The position numbers and the translations under genes were made by a program. 7,078 nucleotides of DNA from positions 1 through 7,078 of the forward strand of contig DATEDA010000249.1 of assembly GCA_035286595.1 (NCBI GenBank), given 5' to 3'. The stretch is from DATEDA01 sp035286595. GTDB taxonomy: Bacteria > Pseudomonadota > Gammaproteobacteria > Burkholderiales > SG8-39. How positions within the stretch are numbered: the first letter of the stretch is position 1; each line of letters opens with the position of its first letter. Of the stretch, positions 1 to 5,914 are shown piece after piece. The notes beneath the pieces are model-generated. The model made no database searches. It worked only from the letters and a program-made list of their open reading frames with translations, and was not told the DNA's origin.

Positions 1-106
1 CTCGCGCAGGCCCGTCGCTAGATCCTGCCGCGGTCTTGCGCGAGCGGCTGACCGACTACGATTCTCCGCCGAGCGAGGTTTAGCGCGGAGAGCGGGCAAG
101 TGGTGG

Positions 107-139
107 CCGACCGCGAACCAACGCACGTTGGCACGTCGG
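107..139. repeat. Nested dyad downstream of the DUF1223 gene
   Basis: CCGAC (107-111) pairs with GTCGG (135-139), and inside it CCAACG-CA-CGTTGG (118-131) is a perfect 6-bp dyad, so a two-part stem could form. It lies about 34 bp beyond the DUF1223 stop on the minus strand. No T-run follows on either strand, so a role as intrinsic terminator is doubtful. The rest of bases 1-172 holds no gene I can support. Confidence 0.3.
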
Positions 140-172
140 TCTCGAGCGAAGCTCGCCCCTGGGGTTCTGGGT

Positions 173-949
173 TCAGCCCTTGCAAGCCGGCAGCGCCAGC
201 GCCTGCAGCACCTCGCCGGTGCGGCGGCTCTGGACGAAGGCGGCGACGCCCCCGTTCGCCACGCCGCGCGCGGTGACCTTCCGGACGAGCTCCACGCCGC
301 CCGCGGCATCGAGCGCGATCGGGCCCCACCACTCGCGGACGACGAAGTCGTGATGCAGCGTCACGCCGCGGTTCTCACCGGCGGTGACCCGGTTGCTCAG
401 GCCATTCTCGTACGCGGCGAGGTAGAGCACTGCCTCGGCTCGGTCCTCGCGCCCGAGGACCGAGCCGGACGCCCGCACCTCGAAGCTGCCCGGCTGCGGC
501 TCGCGCAAGCTCAACGCGAGCTCCGCGCGTGCGGGCCGGGCGTTGGTCGCACGGACGTCATCCGCGAATCGCGCACGGGTTGACCACCCGCGGTAGTCGC
601 GCCCGCCGAGCATGATCTGCGGCGTGTACACGACGCGCGCGCGGTTGATCGCCGAGAGCTCGCGCTGGCGCGCGCTGAACGCTGGGCTTGCGAACGGATC
701 CTTCCACCCGATGTAGTCCCAGTAGTCGACGTGCAGCGCGAGCGGGACGATGCGCTCCGGCCCGAAGCCCGCCGCGGGCAGCTTGCGCAGCCACTCGTCG
801 GCCGGCGGGCAGCTGTTGCACCCTTCGGAGGTGTAGAGCTCGACGAGCGCTGCCGTGCCGGGACCGCTTTTGGCGGTGCACTCGGGTGCCGCTTGGGCGG
901 CCGGGACGATCGAGAGAATCGCGAACGCGACGAACCAGCGGAACATCAT
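173..949 (-). CDS. Secreted DUF1223 family protein (thioredoxin-like fold, CxxC)
   Basis: This 258-residue protein matches the DUF1223 family, exported proteins with a predicted thioredoxin-like fold and no firmly assigned reaction. Residues 1-20 form a signal peptide: a short charged start (Arg4), a hydrophobic core and an AQA site, giving likely cleavage after Ala20 and a periplasmic location. The family signature follows: LYTSEGCNSCPPAD at 39-51 with the CxxC pair Cys44/Cys47, HVDYWDYIGWKDPF at 73-86, VYTPQIMLGGRD near 108-118, and HHDFVVREWWGP near 199-210. Cys24 and Cys256 could form a second disulfide. The length is normal for the family. Two adjacent ATG codons (949 and 946) can serve as start, with an AGGAG box 6 or 9 nt upstream. 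It lies 61 bp downstream of the SQR-like gene on the same strand and is probably co-transcribed with it. The family call is firm; any thiol-disulfide exchange role is inference from the CxxC and the fold. Confidence 0.93.
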   Translation of the reverse strand: MMFRWFVAFAILSIVPAAQAAPECTAKSGPGTAALVELYTSEGCNSCPPADEWLRKLPAAGFGPERIVPLALHVDYWDYIGWKDPFASPAFSARQRELSAINRARVVYTPQIMLGGRDYRGWSTRARFADDVRATNARPARAELALSLREPQPGSFEVRASGSVLGREDRAEAVLYLAAYENGLSNRVTAGENRGVTLHHDFVVREWWGPIALDAAGGVELVRKVTARGVANGGVAAFVQSRRTGEVLQALALPACKG

Positions 950-955
950 GACGAT

Positions 956-960
956 CTCCT
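956..960 (-). promoter_or_regulatory. Ribosome binding site of the DUF1223 gene
   Basis: AGGAG on the minus strand lies 6 nt before the first ATG (949) and 9 nt before the second (946). Both Met codons are therefore possible starts; the choice changes the signal peptide by one residue only. Confidence 0.75.
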
Positions 961-1011
961 GCGGTGGGCCACCGAGGATCTACGCTCGGGAGGCGCCGTC
1001 GGATGCGCGGG

Positions 1012-2190
1012 TCAACGACCCGGGCTGAGCAGCCGGGCGACCCAGTCCAGCTTGTCGCGGAACTGCGCCTCGTCCGGGGGCTGTTTCCGCATGACCGGGT
1101 GGGGCAGCTCGAAGAACGATCCGTCGGCCTTGACCGCCCGGCCTCCGCCGGTCTCGAGGTAGCAGTAACCCGCGCCGTCGAAAGTCTCCTTCGGCACGGC
1201 TCCGAGGAGCTTCGCGGCGATCTGGTGGGCAACGACCCGGCCCTGCGCCTCCGCGAACACCCCTGCCTTCGGCAGCGAGAGCCCGACGTCAGGCTTGTAC
1301 CGGCCCGGCAGCGGCACGACCGTGACGTCGCCAACGGCATAGACCTCGCCGGCGACCGTCTTGACCTGCAGCGTCTGCGGATCGACCGGAATCCAGCCCG
1401 ACGCGTTGGTGAGCTGCGCGTCGCGCACGACCTTCGGCGCCTCGTGCGGCGGGATGGCGACCAGCAGGTCGTAGCCCGCCTCGCTCCCGTCCTCGAACAC
1501 GACGCGTCGTGCGGCACCGTCCACCCGCACCGTCTTCTTCTGCGGCCGATAGTCGATCCCGCGCTGCGCAAGCTCGCTCCGGATGTACTGCCCGATTTCC
1601 GGCCCCGCGGTCGGCATCGGTGCCGGCTCGACGGTGCAGACCGCGATGCGCGCCTTCCCCGCGAGGCCGCGGGCCGTGAAGGCAGCGTGCAGCAGCATGG
1701 CTGCCTCGTAGGGCGCGGGCGGGCACTTGAACGGCGCCTTCGGGATCAGGATGACGAGTTCGCCGCCGGAGAACTGCTCGAGCACGGGCCTCAGGCGTTC
1801 GGCGCCCTCCACCGTGTAGAACGTGTGCGCCGCCGCCGCGAGTCCCGACACGGCCGCGGGGTTCAGATCCGCGCCGAGGGCGATCACGAGCTGGTCGAAG
1901 CCGAGCGCCCCCTGCTCGGTGACGACCCGGCGCTCGGCGAGCTCGAGGGCCGCCACTCTTGTCTGGACGAAGCGGACGCCGGGCGCGAGCAGCTCGGCGC
2001 GCGGCCGCGAGATCTGCTCGTACGTCCGTTCGCCGAGCGCGACCCAGGTCTTGCCCGCGCCGACGTAGAAGTGCGAGGTCTGGTCGACGACGGCAATCTC
2101 GTGCTCTGCCGGCAACAGCCGGCGGAGCGCGTTGGCCGCCGAGATTCCGCCGAATCCGCCGCCAAGGATCAACGTGGTCGAAGCGGACAT
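1012..2190 (-). CDS. FAD-dependent oxidoreductase, sulfide:quinone oxidoreductase / flavocytochrome c sulfide dehydrogenase-like
   Basis: This 392-residue flavoprotein of the pyridine nucleotide-disulfide oxidoreductase superfamily is closest to sulfide:quinone reductases (SQR) and the FccB flavoprotein. The FAD-binding Rossmann motif is GGGFGG at 10-15, an acidic residue ends the second strand (VVDQ, 34-37), and the second FAD-contacting motif is YAVGDVTVVPLPG at 284-296. Two cysteines sit where the redox disulfide of SQR/FccB lies: Cys156 in KAPFKCPPAPYEAA and Cys343 in GYCYLETGGG. The third cysteine found in many classical SQRs, before Cys156, is absent. There is no signal peptide, so it should act in the cytoplasm or at the inner membrane face, and no obvious C-terminal membrane helix is seen. 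A purine-rich GGGGGAAA lies just before the ATG. It is divergent from the MFS gene and is the first gene of a probable pair with the DUF1223 gene. SQR-like is secure; sulfide as substrate is not. Confidence 0.9.
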   Translation of the reverse strand: MSASTTLILGGGFGGISAANALRRLLPAEHEIAVVDQTSHFYVGAGKTWVALGERTYEQISRPRAELLAPGVRFVQTRVAALELAERRVVTEQGALGFDQLVIALGADLNPAAVSGLAAAAHTFYTVEGAERLRPVLEQFSGGELVILIPKAPFKCPPAPYEAAMLLHAAFTARGLAGKARIAVCTVEPAPMPTAGPEIGQYIRSELAQRGIDYRPQKKTVRVDGAARRVVFEDGSEAGYDLLVAIPPHEAPKVVRDAQLTNASGWIPVDPQTLQVKTVAGEVYAVGDVTVVPLPGRYKPDVGLSLPKAGVFAEAQGRVVAHQIAAKLLGAVPKETFDGAGYCYLETGGGRAVKADGSFFELPHPVMRKQPPDEAQFRDKLDWVARLLSPGR

Positions 2191-2280
2191 GCTTTCCCCC
2201 GCGATGCTGAGAGGCGGTCAGCTTGGCACGGGCGCTGGGAGATTTCCAGCGCTGTTTGACGCCCCGCTGCCCCGTCACCG
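2191..2280. promoter_or_regulatory. Divergent intergenic region with two similar dyads (candidate operators)
   Basis: This 90-bp spacer separates the SQR-like gene (leftward) from the MFS gene (rightward), so it should hold both promoters. Two inverted repeats of the same form are visible: GCTGA-N7-TCAGC at 2206-2222 and GCGCTGG-N7-CCAGCGC at 2232-2252. Both fit GCTG-N9-CAGC and are 28 bp apart. The second has perfect 7-bp arms. No convincing sigma-70 pair of boxes was found. Such repeated dyads would fit a dimeric repressor or activator controlling both genes, but GCTG and CAGC are common words in GC-rich DNA, so this may be chance. Confidence 0.35.
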
Positions 2281-3480
2281 ATGATGGCGGCCCCGCCGAT
2301 GACCCTGCCCGCCTCCGCCCACGCCGGAATCCGCGCGTTCTTCGCCGGCGCATTCTCCTGGAACATGGGGCTCGGGATGACCCACATCCTGATCCCGCTC
2401 TACGCCGACCACCTCGGCTACTCCGGGGTGGCGATCGGGAGCCTCGTCGCGCTCCCGGTCCTCGTCCAGATCGCGTTCAACCTCCTTGGCGGCGCGTGGA
2501 CCGATCGCGTAGGCGGCAAGCGGCTCGCGCTCGCCTCCTGCCTCGCGTTCGCCGCCGCCGGCGTGGTGTTCGTGTTCGCCTCGAGCTTCGGGACCCTGCT
2601 GCTCGCCCAGCTCTGCGCGATCCTCTCGCGCGCGATGTTCTGGCCGGCGGCCTGGTCGCTCGGGTCGCAGCTCCCCGGCGACCGAGGCGAGCAGATGGGC
2701 CGCCTCAACTCGATCACCAACGCCGGGCAGATCGTCGGCACGGTCGTCGCGGGCCTCGCGCTCGCGCACTTCGGGTTCGCCACCGGCTTCTGGCTGGTCG
2801 CCGTGTTCGGGGGCGTGCTGTCGTTCGCGCTCCTCAGCGCGTTCGCCGCGCCGGCCCCCCGACCGGCAGCGGCGGCGCCGCCGCCGATCTTCGCCGCCTA
2901 CGCCGCCCTCGCCCGGCGGCCGTCGATCTGGTTCGCGCTGATGTGCGCGTACGTGTCGGCGCTGCCGTTCTCGCTCAGCTTCTCGTTCTATCCGCTGCTG
3001 CTCGTGAGCCAGGGCTTCGCGAGCGACGGGGCCGGGTGGATGCTCGCCGTCCGCGCGGTCGGCGCGGTGTTCGCCGGCGCGACGGCGGCACGCTACGTGC
3101 GGAAAGTCTCGGCGCGCGGGATCCCGTTCACCGCGGCGCTCGCCGTAGCGCTCTCGGTGCTCTTCGTCGCCGCGTTCGACCACGCGGTCCCGATCGCCGC
3201 GCTGCTCTTCCTGGTCGGATTCGGCTCGGGCGTGATGACGCTTTACTTCCAGCTCCTCATCAGCGACCTGTCCTCGAGCGAGACGCGCGGCTCGGCGCTC
3301 GCGCTCGGCGGCCTGGGCTGGGGCCTCTCCCACCTCACGACGCCGCTCATCATGGGCGCGCTGAAGGACACGCTGGGCATCGAGGCCGGGTTCTACGCAA
3401 TGGGCGCCATCGCGATCGCGTGGGCGGCCGCGCTCCCGCCGATGCAAGCGTGGGCGTTTCGTGGCGGAAGACCGCGCTAG
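2281..3480 (+). CDS. MFS transporter
   Basis: This 399-residue major facilitator superfamily inner-membrane carrier has about 12 hydrophobic helices. After a short N-terminal tail, helix 1 begins near residue 17. The cytoplasmic loop between helices 2 and 3 carries the MFS motif A, LGGAWTDRVGGKR at about 69-81. An Ala/Pro-rich linker (about 187-203) separates the two six-helix halves, and the second half carries a weaker basic loop (RYVRKVSARG, 271-280) in the equivalent place. The length is normal. The substrate cannot be told from the sequence; the layout suggests a drug- or metabolite-efflux type. ATG at 2281, 2284 and 2299 are all possible starts and none has a clear Shine-Dalgarno box, so the exact N-terminus is uncertain. 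It is divergent from the SQR-like gene and is followed after 59 bp by a small membrane protein gene on the same strand. Confidence 0.92.
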   Translation: MMAAPPMTLPASAHAGIRAFFAGAFSWNMGLGMTHILIPLYADHLGYSGVAIGSLVALPVLVQIAFNLLGGAWTDRVGGKRLALASCLAFAAAGVVFVFASSFGTLLLAQLCAILSRAMFWPAAWSLGSQLPGDRGEQMGRLNSITNAGQIVGTVVAGLALAHFGFATGFWLVAVFGGVLSFALLSAFAAPAPRPAAAAPPPIFAAYAALARRPSIWFALMCAYVSALPFSLSFSFYPLLLVSQGFASDGAGWMLAVRAVGAVFAGATAARYVRKVSARGIPFTAALAVALSVLFVAAFDHAVPIAALLFLVGFGSGVMTLYFQLLISDLSSSETRGSALALGGLGWGLSHLTTPLIMGALKDTLGIEAGFYAMGAIAIAWAAALPPMQAWAFRGGRPR

Positions 3481-3497
3481 AGCGCAGCCGCTCCGGC

Positions 3498-3503
3498 TAG
3501 AAT
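3498..3503 (+). promoter_or_regulatory. Possible -10 box (TAGAAT) upstream of the small membrane protein gene
   Basis: TAGAAT matches the sigma-70 -10 consensus at five of six positions and sits 36 bp before the ATG at 3540, in a GGCTAGAATC context that is frequent upstream of betaproteobacterial genes. No good -35 box is present about 17 bp upstream, where the end of the MFS gene lies. The box directly follows a small GC-rich dyad, AGCCG-CTC-CGGCT (3486-3498), which has no T-run and so is a poor terminator. Confidence 0.3.
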
Positions 3504-3526
3504 CGACGCCGCGATCAAACCGCACC

Positions 3527-3532
3527 GGGAGG
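3527..3532 (+). promoter_or_regulatory. Ribosome binding site of the 60-residue membrane protein gene
   Basis: GGGAGG lies 7 nt before the ATG at 3540, a strong and well-spaced Shine-Dalgarno site that supports this small frame as a real gene. Confidence 0.75.
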
Positions 3533-3539
3533 CGACGCA

Positions 3540-3722
3540 ATGCTGAAGTGGGCCGGGATCACGTTCGGCATCGGGATGCTCATCATCCTGCTCGAGTGGC
3601 ACATGGCGAAGAAGAAGAAGGAGGGCATCACCTGGACCGACCGGCAGCGGATGATCGGCATTTTCTGGCTCTCGGTCGCGCTGTCCGCGCTCGTCGCCAC
3701 GCTCGTCTGGATGGCCGGATAG
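3540..3722 (+). CDS. Small two-helix membrane protein, conserved-hypothetical type
   Basis: This 60-residue protein of unknown function has a simple architecture. One hydrophobic helix runs over about residues 3-21 (WAGITFGIGMLIILLEW). A strongly basic loop with KKKK at 24-27 and further Lys, Asp and Arg residues follows to about 38, and a second hydrophobic helix covers about 39-59. By the positive-inside rule the basic loop faces the cytoplasm and both ends face outward. No catalytic or metal-binding motif is visible. A strong GGGAGG site precedes the ATG. It starts 59 bp after the MFS stop and ends 13 bp before the LLM oxidoreductase start, so it is probably co-transcribed with at least the latter. 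Helices, loop and ribosome site together make it very likely to be a true gene. I cannot assign a function. Confidence 0.82.
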   Translation: MLKWAGITFGIGMLIILLEWHMAKKKKEGITWTDRQRMIGIFWLSVALSALVATLVWMAG

Positions 3723-3735
3723 AGCCGACACGGGC

Positions 3736-4743
3736 ATGACGCTCCGGCTCGGGGTGCTCGACCAGTCGCCGGTCATCTCGGGGCACGCGCCGCGGGAAGC
3801 GGTCACCCAGACCGTCCGCCTCGCCGAGGCTGCCGACCGGCTCGGCTACGCGCGCTACTGGCTCGCCGAGCACCACGGGATCGAGGCGCTCGGCGATCCC
3901 TGTCCCGAGATCCTGGTCGCGCGCGTCGCCGCCGCGACCACGCGCATGCGCGTCGGCACCGGCGGCGTGCTGCTGCCTTACTACAGCGCGCTCAAGGTCG
4001 CCGAGCAGTTCCGGATGCTCGAAGCGCTGTTCCCCGGGCGGATCGACCTCGGCGTCGGGCGCGCCCCGGGCGGCGACCGGCTCACGGCGCAGGCGGTCGC
4101 CCGCGGCCCTTACGCCTTCGCCGACGACTTTCCCGAGCAGGTCCGCGATCTGGTCGGGTTCCTCGACCGGACCCTGCCGCGCGAGCACCCGTTCGCGCGC
4201 GTGAAGGCGATGCCGGCGGGCGACGCCTCACCCGAGGTGTGGCTGCTCGGCTCGTCGGACTACAGCGGCGCGCTCGCCGCCGAGCTCGGGCTGCGCTTCG
4301 CGTTCGCGCACTTCATCAACGCCCGCGGCGGCGACGCCGTGATGCGCGCGTACCGGGCGGCGTTCAAGCCGTCGGCGCGGGAGCCCGCGCCCCGGTCGCT
4401 CCTCTGCGTGTTCGTGATCTGCGCCGAGACGAGCGCCGCGGCCGAGCGGCTCGCGGCGCCGATCGATCTGCGCCGGCTGCACATGGCGCTCGGCATCGAC
4501 GCGCCCGTTCCGACCGACGGGGAAGCCGCGGCGCACCGCTACGGTGAGCGCGAGCGCGCCTACGTGCTCGCGCAGCGGGAGCGCCTCGTCCTGGGCGACC
4601 CGGACGAAGTGCGTCGGCGTCTCCTCGACCTCGCCGAGCAGTACGCGGCCGACGAGCTGATGATCATTACGATCACCGGGGACTACGCGACCCGGCAGCG
4701 CTCGTACGAGCTCGTCGCCAGCGCGTTCGGGCTGCGTGGCTGA
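3736..4743 (+). CDS. LLM class flavin-dependent oxidoreductase (luciferase-like monooxygenase, MsnO8/group 1 type)
   Basis: This 335-residue protein of the bacterial luciferase-like superfamily should bind reduced FMN (or F420 in some relatives) in a TIM barrel in the cytoplasm. It matches the luciferase family oxidoreductase group 1 subfamily: LGVLDQSPV at 5-13, YWLAEHHGIEALGDPCPEIL at 41-60, VGTGGVLLPYYSALKVAEQF at 73-92, LFPGRIDLGVGRAPGGD at 98-114, and VWLLGSSDYSGALAAELGL at 168-186. The C-terminus has the usual GDPDEVRRRLLDL (287-299) and DELMIITIT (306-314). The length is normal and nothing appears broken. It starts 13 bp after the small membrane protein gene, with no strong Shine-Dalgarno box, which suggests translational coupling. 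The substrate is unknown; members are proposed to oxidise varied organic compounds. The gene converges with the small basic protein gene on the other strand. Confidence 0.93.
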   Translation: MTLRLGVLDQSPVISGHAPREAVTQTVRLAEAADRLGYARYWLAEHHGIEALGDPCPEILVARVAAATTRMRVGTGGVLLPYYSALKVAEQFRMLEALFPGRIDLGVGRAPGGDRLTAQAVARGPYAFADDFPEQVRDLVGFLDRTLPREHPFARVKAMPAGDASPEVWLLGSSDYSGALAAELGLRFAFAHFINARGGDAVMRAYRAAFKPSAREPAPRSLLCVFVICAETSAAAERLAAPIDLRRLHMALGIDAPVPTDGEAAAHRYGERERAYVLAQRERLVLGDPDEVRRRLLDLAEQYAADELMIITITGDYATRQRSYELVASAFGLRG

Positions 4744-4765
4744 TCCGCTGGGCGGGTCATGCCGT

Positions 4766-4942
4766 TCAGCAGTGCTGCGGCGCGGGTGCGGGCCTCGCAC
4801 GGACGCTTCCGCGCAACCACGTGACCGCGCGCCTGAGGTAGCCGTGCACCACCTCCGAGCGCATCCGGCGCGCGCGCCGCATTGCCGACTCGACCGCTTC
4901 GCGCGTCGCGAGGAACTCCGGGAATGGATGATCGTTTCGCAT
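4766..4942 (-). CDS. Small basic protein of unknown function (58 residues)
   Basis: This frame encodes 58 residues starting MRNDHPFPEFLATREAVESA. The frame stays open to 5032, but the ATG at 4942 is chosen because AGGAG lies 8 nt before it and the longer N-terminus is unlike a protein. The middle (about 12-50) is a probable amphipathic helical region rich in Arg (MRRARRMRSE, then YLRRAVTWLRG), followed by a Pro/Ala tail ending in Cys. The plan, a short acidic/aromatic head followed by an Arg-rich helix with a Trp-Leu-Arg patch, recalls the short basic proteins of proteobacteria related to DUF1127/YjiS, but I cannot place it in that family with confidence. It converges with the LLM gene, leaving 22 bp between the two stops with no clear terminator. 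It lies downstream of the large inverted repeat at 5022-5054. RNA binding or membrane-surface association are possibilities only. Confidence 0.7.
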   Translation of the reverse strand: MRNDHPFPEFLATREAVESAMRRARRMRSEVVHGYLRRAVTWLRGSVRARPAPAPQHC

Positions 4943-4950
4943 GGTTTCGA

Positions 4951-4955
4951 CTCCT
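4951..4955 (-). promoter_or_regulatory. Ribosome binding site fixing the start of the 58-residue protein
   Basis: AGGAG on the minus strand, 8 nt before the ATG at 4942. It decides the start against the upstream ATG codons in the same frame at 5032 and 5023, both of which lie inside the inverted repeat. Confidence 0.7.
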
Positions 4956-4979
4956 GGCGTTGATCGGACTACGCCCGGA

Positions 4980-5009
4980 AATCTACCCCTGCGCGAGGCA
5001 GGTGAACAA
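4980..5009 (-). promoter_or_regulatory. Weak candidate promoter for the 58-residue protein gene
   Basis: On the minus strand TTGTTC (5009-5004) and TAGATT (4985-4980) are separated by 18 bp, giving poor -35 and fair -10 matches. Transcription would begin around 4973 and give a leader of roughly 30 nt with the AGGAG site inside it. The large inverted repeat would then lie just upstream of -35, where an activator could bind. The matches are weak and the call is tentative. Confidence 0.22.
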
Positions 5010-5021
5010 CGAAACTTGGAC

Positions 5022-5054
5022 ATGCTATACATGCTTGAATCGCATGCATAGCAT
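5022..5054. repeat. Large inverted repeat, 13-bp arms with 7-bp spacer
   Basis: Plus-strand arms ATGCTATACATGC (5022-5034) and GCATGCATAGCAT (5042-5054) are reverse complements at 12 of 13 positions around the spacer TTGAATC. In minus-strand RNA the odd pair becomes G-U, so that transcript forms an unbroken 13-bp stem with a 7-nt loop; in plus-strand RNA it is an A-C mismatch. The stem begins 12 nt after the SDR stop codon when read on the minus strand. No U-run follows (the sequence continues GUCCAAGUUUCG), so it is not a standard intrinsic terminator. Arms are built from ATGC/GCAT words and are far more AT-rich than the window. It could be a regulator-binding palindrome for the small gene, a 3' stabilising hairpin of the SDR operon, or both. 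Confidence 0.7.
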
Positions 5055-5066
5055 CGGTCGGACGGG

Positions 5067-5897
5067 TCAGTCGAGGAACAGATCGGGCAGGAAGCGCTTG
5101 GTGCCCGGGACGACCGCGTAACGGTCGAGGTCGCTGATGCCCTCCGCGGCCAGCACGTCCTCGTCGAGGTAGAAGTTCCCGGTGTGCTGGCGCGCGTCGC
5201 GATGAAAGATCGCGTAGGCGCAATCGGCCAGGATCTCGGGCGTGCGGCACAGCTTCGGGTCGACGCCCGGGATCATCGCCAGGGCGGCGGTGTTGATGAC
5301 CGTGCGCGGCCACAGCGCGTTCACCGCAATGCCGTCGGCGCGAAGCTCCTCCGCCATGCCGAGGACGCACATGCTCATCCCGTACTTCGCCATCGTGTAG
5401 GCGACGTGGCTCTTGAACCACTTGGGGTTCATGTTGAGCGGCGGCGACAGGTTGAGGATGTGGGGGTTGCGCCCCGCCTTCGCCGCGACCTTGAGGTACG
5501 GGATGCACGCCTGCGAGCACCCGAACGTGCCGCGCACGTTCACCCCGAACATCAGGTCGAAGCGCTTCATCGGCGTCTCGAGCGTGCCGGTGAGCGAGAT
5601 CGCGCTCGCGTTGTTCACCAGGATGTCGATGCCGCCGAAGTGCTCGGCGCACCGCTTCGCCGCCTCATGAACGCGCGCGTCGTCGCGGATGTCGGCCGGG
5701 ATCGGCAGCGCCTGCCCGCCGGCGGCGGCGATCTCCTCCGCCGCGGTGTAGATCGTGCCGGGCAGCTTCGGATTCGGCTGCTCGGTCTTGGCGACCACCG
5801 CGACGTTCGCGCCGTCCCGGGCCGCGCGCCTGGCGATCGCGAAGCCGATGCCGCGCGAGGCGCCGGTGATGAAGAGGGTCTTGTCCTTGAGGCTCAT
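5067..5897 (-). CDS. SDR family NAD(P)-dependent oxidoreductase, HSDL2-like
   Basis: This 276-residue classical-type short-chain dehydrogenase closely resembles the dehydrogenase domain of HSDL2 (hydroxysteroid dehydrogenase-like protein 2). The cofactor motif TGASRGIG is at 11-18 and NNAS at 95-98. The catalytic Ser151 is in LNLSPP, and the YxxxK pair is Tyr167/Lys171 (YTMAK). The HSDL2-type insert after strand 2 (QPNPKLPGTIYTAAEEI, about 40-56) and WPRTVINT at 196-203 support the subfamily. The eukaryotic SCP2 lipid-binding tail is absent, as is usual in bacterial members. An acyl, lipid or alcohol/ketone substrate is likely but not defined. The ATG at 5897 is chosen over a TTG at 5918 because GGAG lies 5 nt before it; this leaves 17 bp to the upstream Crp/Fnr-type gene, so the two are very probably one operon. 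The stop lies 12 bp from the inverted repeat. Confidence 0.93.
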   Translation of the reverse strand: MSLKDKTLFITGASRGIGFAIARRAARDGANVAVVAKTEQPNPKLPGTIYTAAEEIAAAGGQALPIPADIRDDARVHEAAKRCAEHFGGIDILVNNASAISLTGTLETPMKRFDLMFGVNVRGTFGCSQACIPYLKVAAKAGRNPHILNLSPPLNMNPKWFKSHVAYTMAKYGMSMCVLGMAEELRADGIAVNALWPRTVINTAALAMIPGVDPKLCRTPEILADCAYAIFHRDARQHTGNFYLDEDVLAAEGISDLDRYAVVPGTKRFLPDLFLD

Positions 5898-5902
5898 GGC
5901 GG

Positions 5903-5906
5903 CTCC
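5903..5906 (-). promoter_or_regulatory. Ribosome binding site fixing the SDR start
   Basis: GGAG on the minus strand 5 nt before the ATG at 5897. It favours this start over the in-frame TTG at 5918, which overlaps the stop codon of the regulator gene. Confidence 0.65.
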
Positions 5907-5914
5907 AATGGGGC

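Noticed and set aside
1..21. Possible 3' end of a plus-strand gene (last residues LAQARR before TAG at 19-21)
   Set aside because: Six residues are too few to support a gene; the end could arise by chance.
1..44. 8-bp inverted repeat CTCGCGCA / TGCGCGAG with a 28-bp spacer
   Set aside because: The words are composed of CG steps common in this DNA, the loop is long and no T-run follows; not a convincing terminator or operator.
143..155. Small hairpin CGAGC-GAA-GCTCG after the DUF1223 stop
   Set aside because: Only a 5-bp stem and no T-run on either strand, so a terminator call is not justified.
964..2259. Long open frame on the plus strand opposite the SQR-like gene
   Set aside because: An antisense artefact of GC-rich codon usage; the minus-strand protein has complete FAD motifs.
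2275..3540. Long open frame on the minus strand across the MFS gene
   Set aside because: Its product is Arg/Glu/His-rich low-complexity sequence, typical of the antisense of a GC-rich gene; the plus-strand frame has clear MFS helices and motif A.
4943..5032. Longer N-terminus of the 58-residue protein (88 residues from 5032)
   Set aside because: The ATG at 5032 has no ribosome site and lies inside the inverted repeat; the ATG at 4942 has AGGAG at good spacing.
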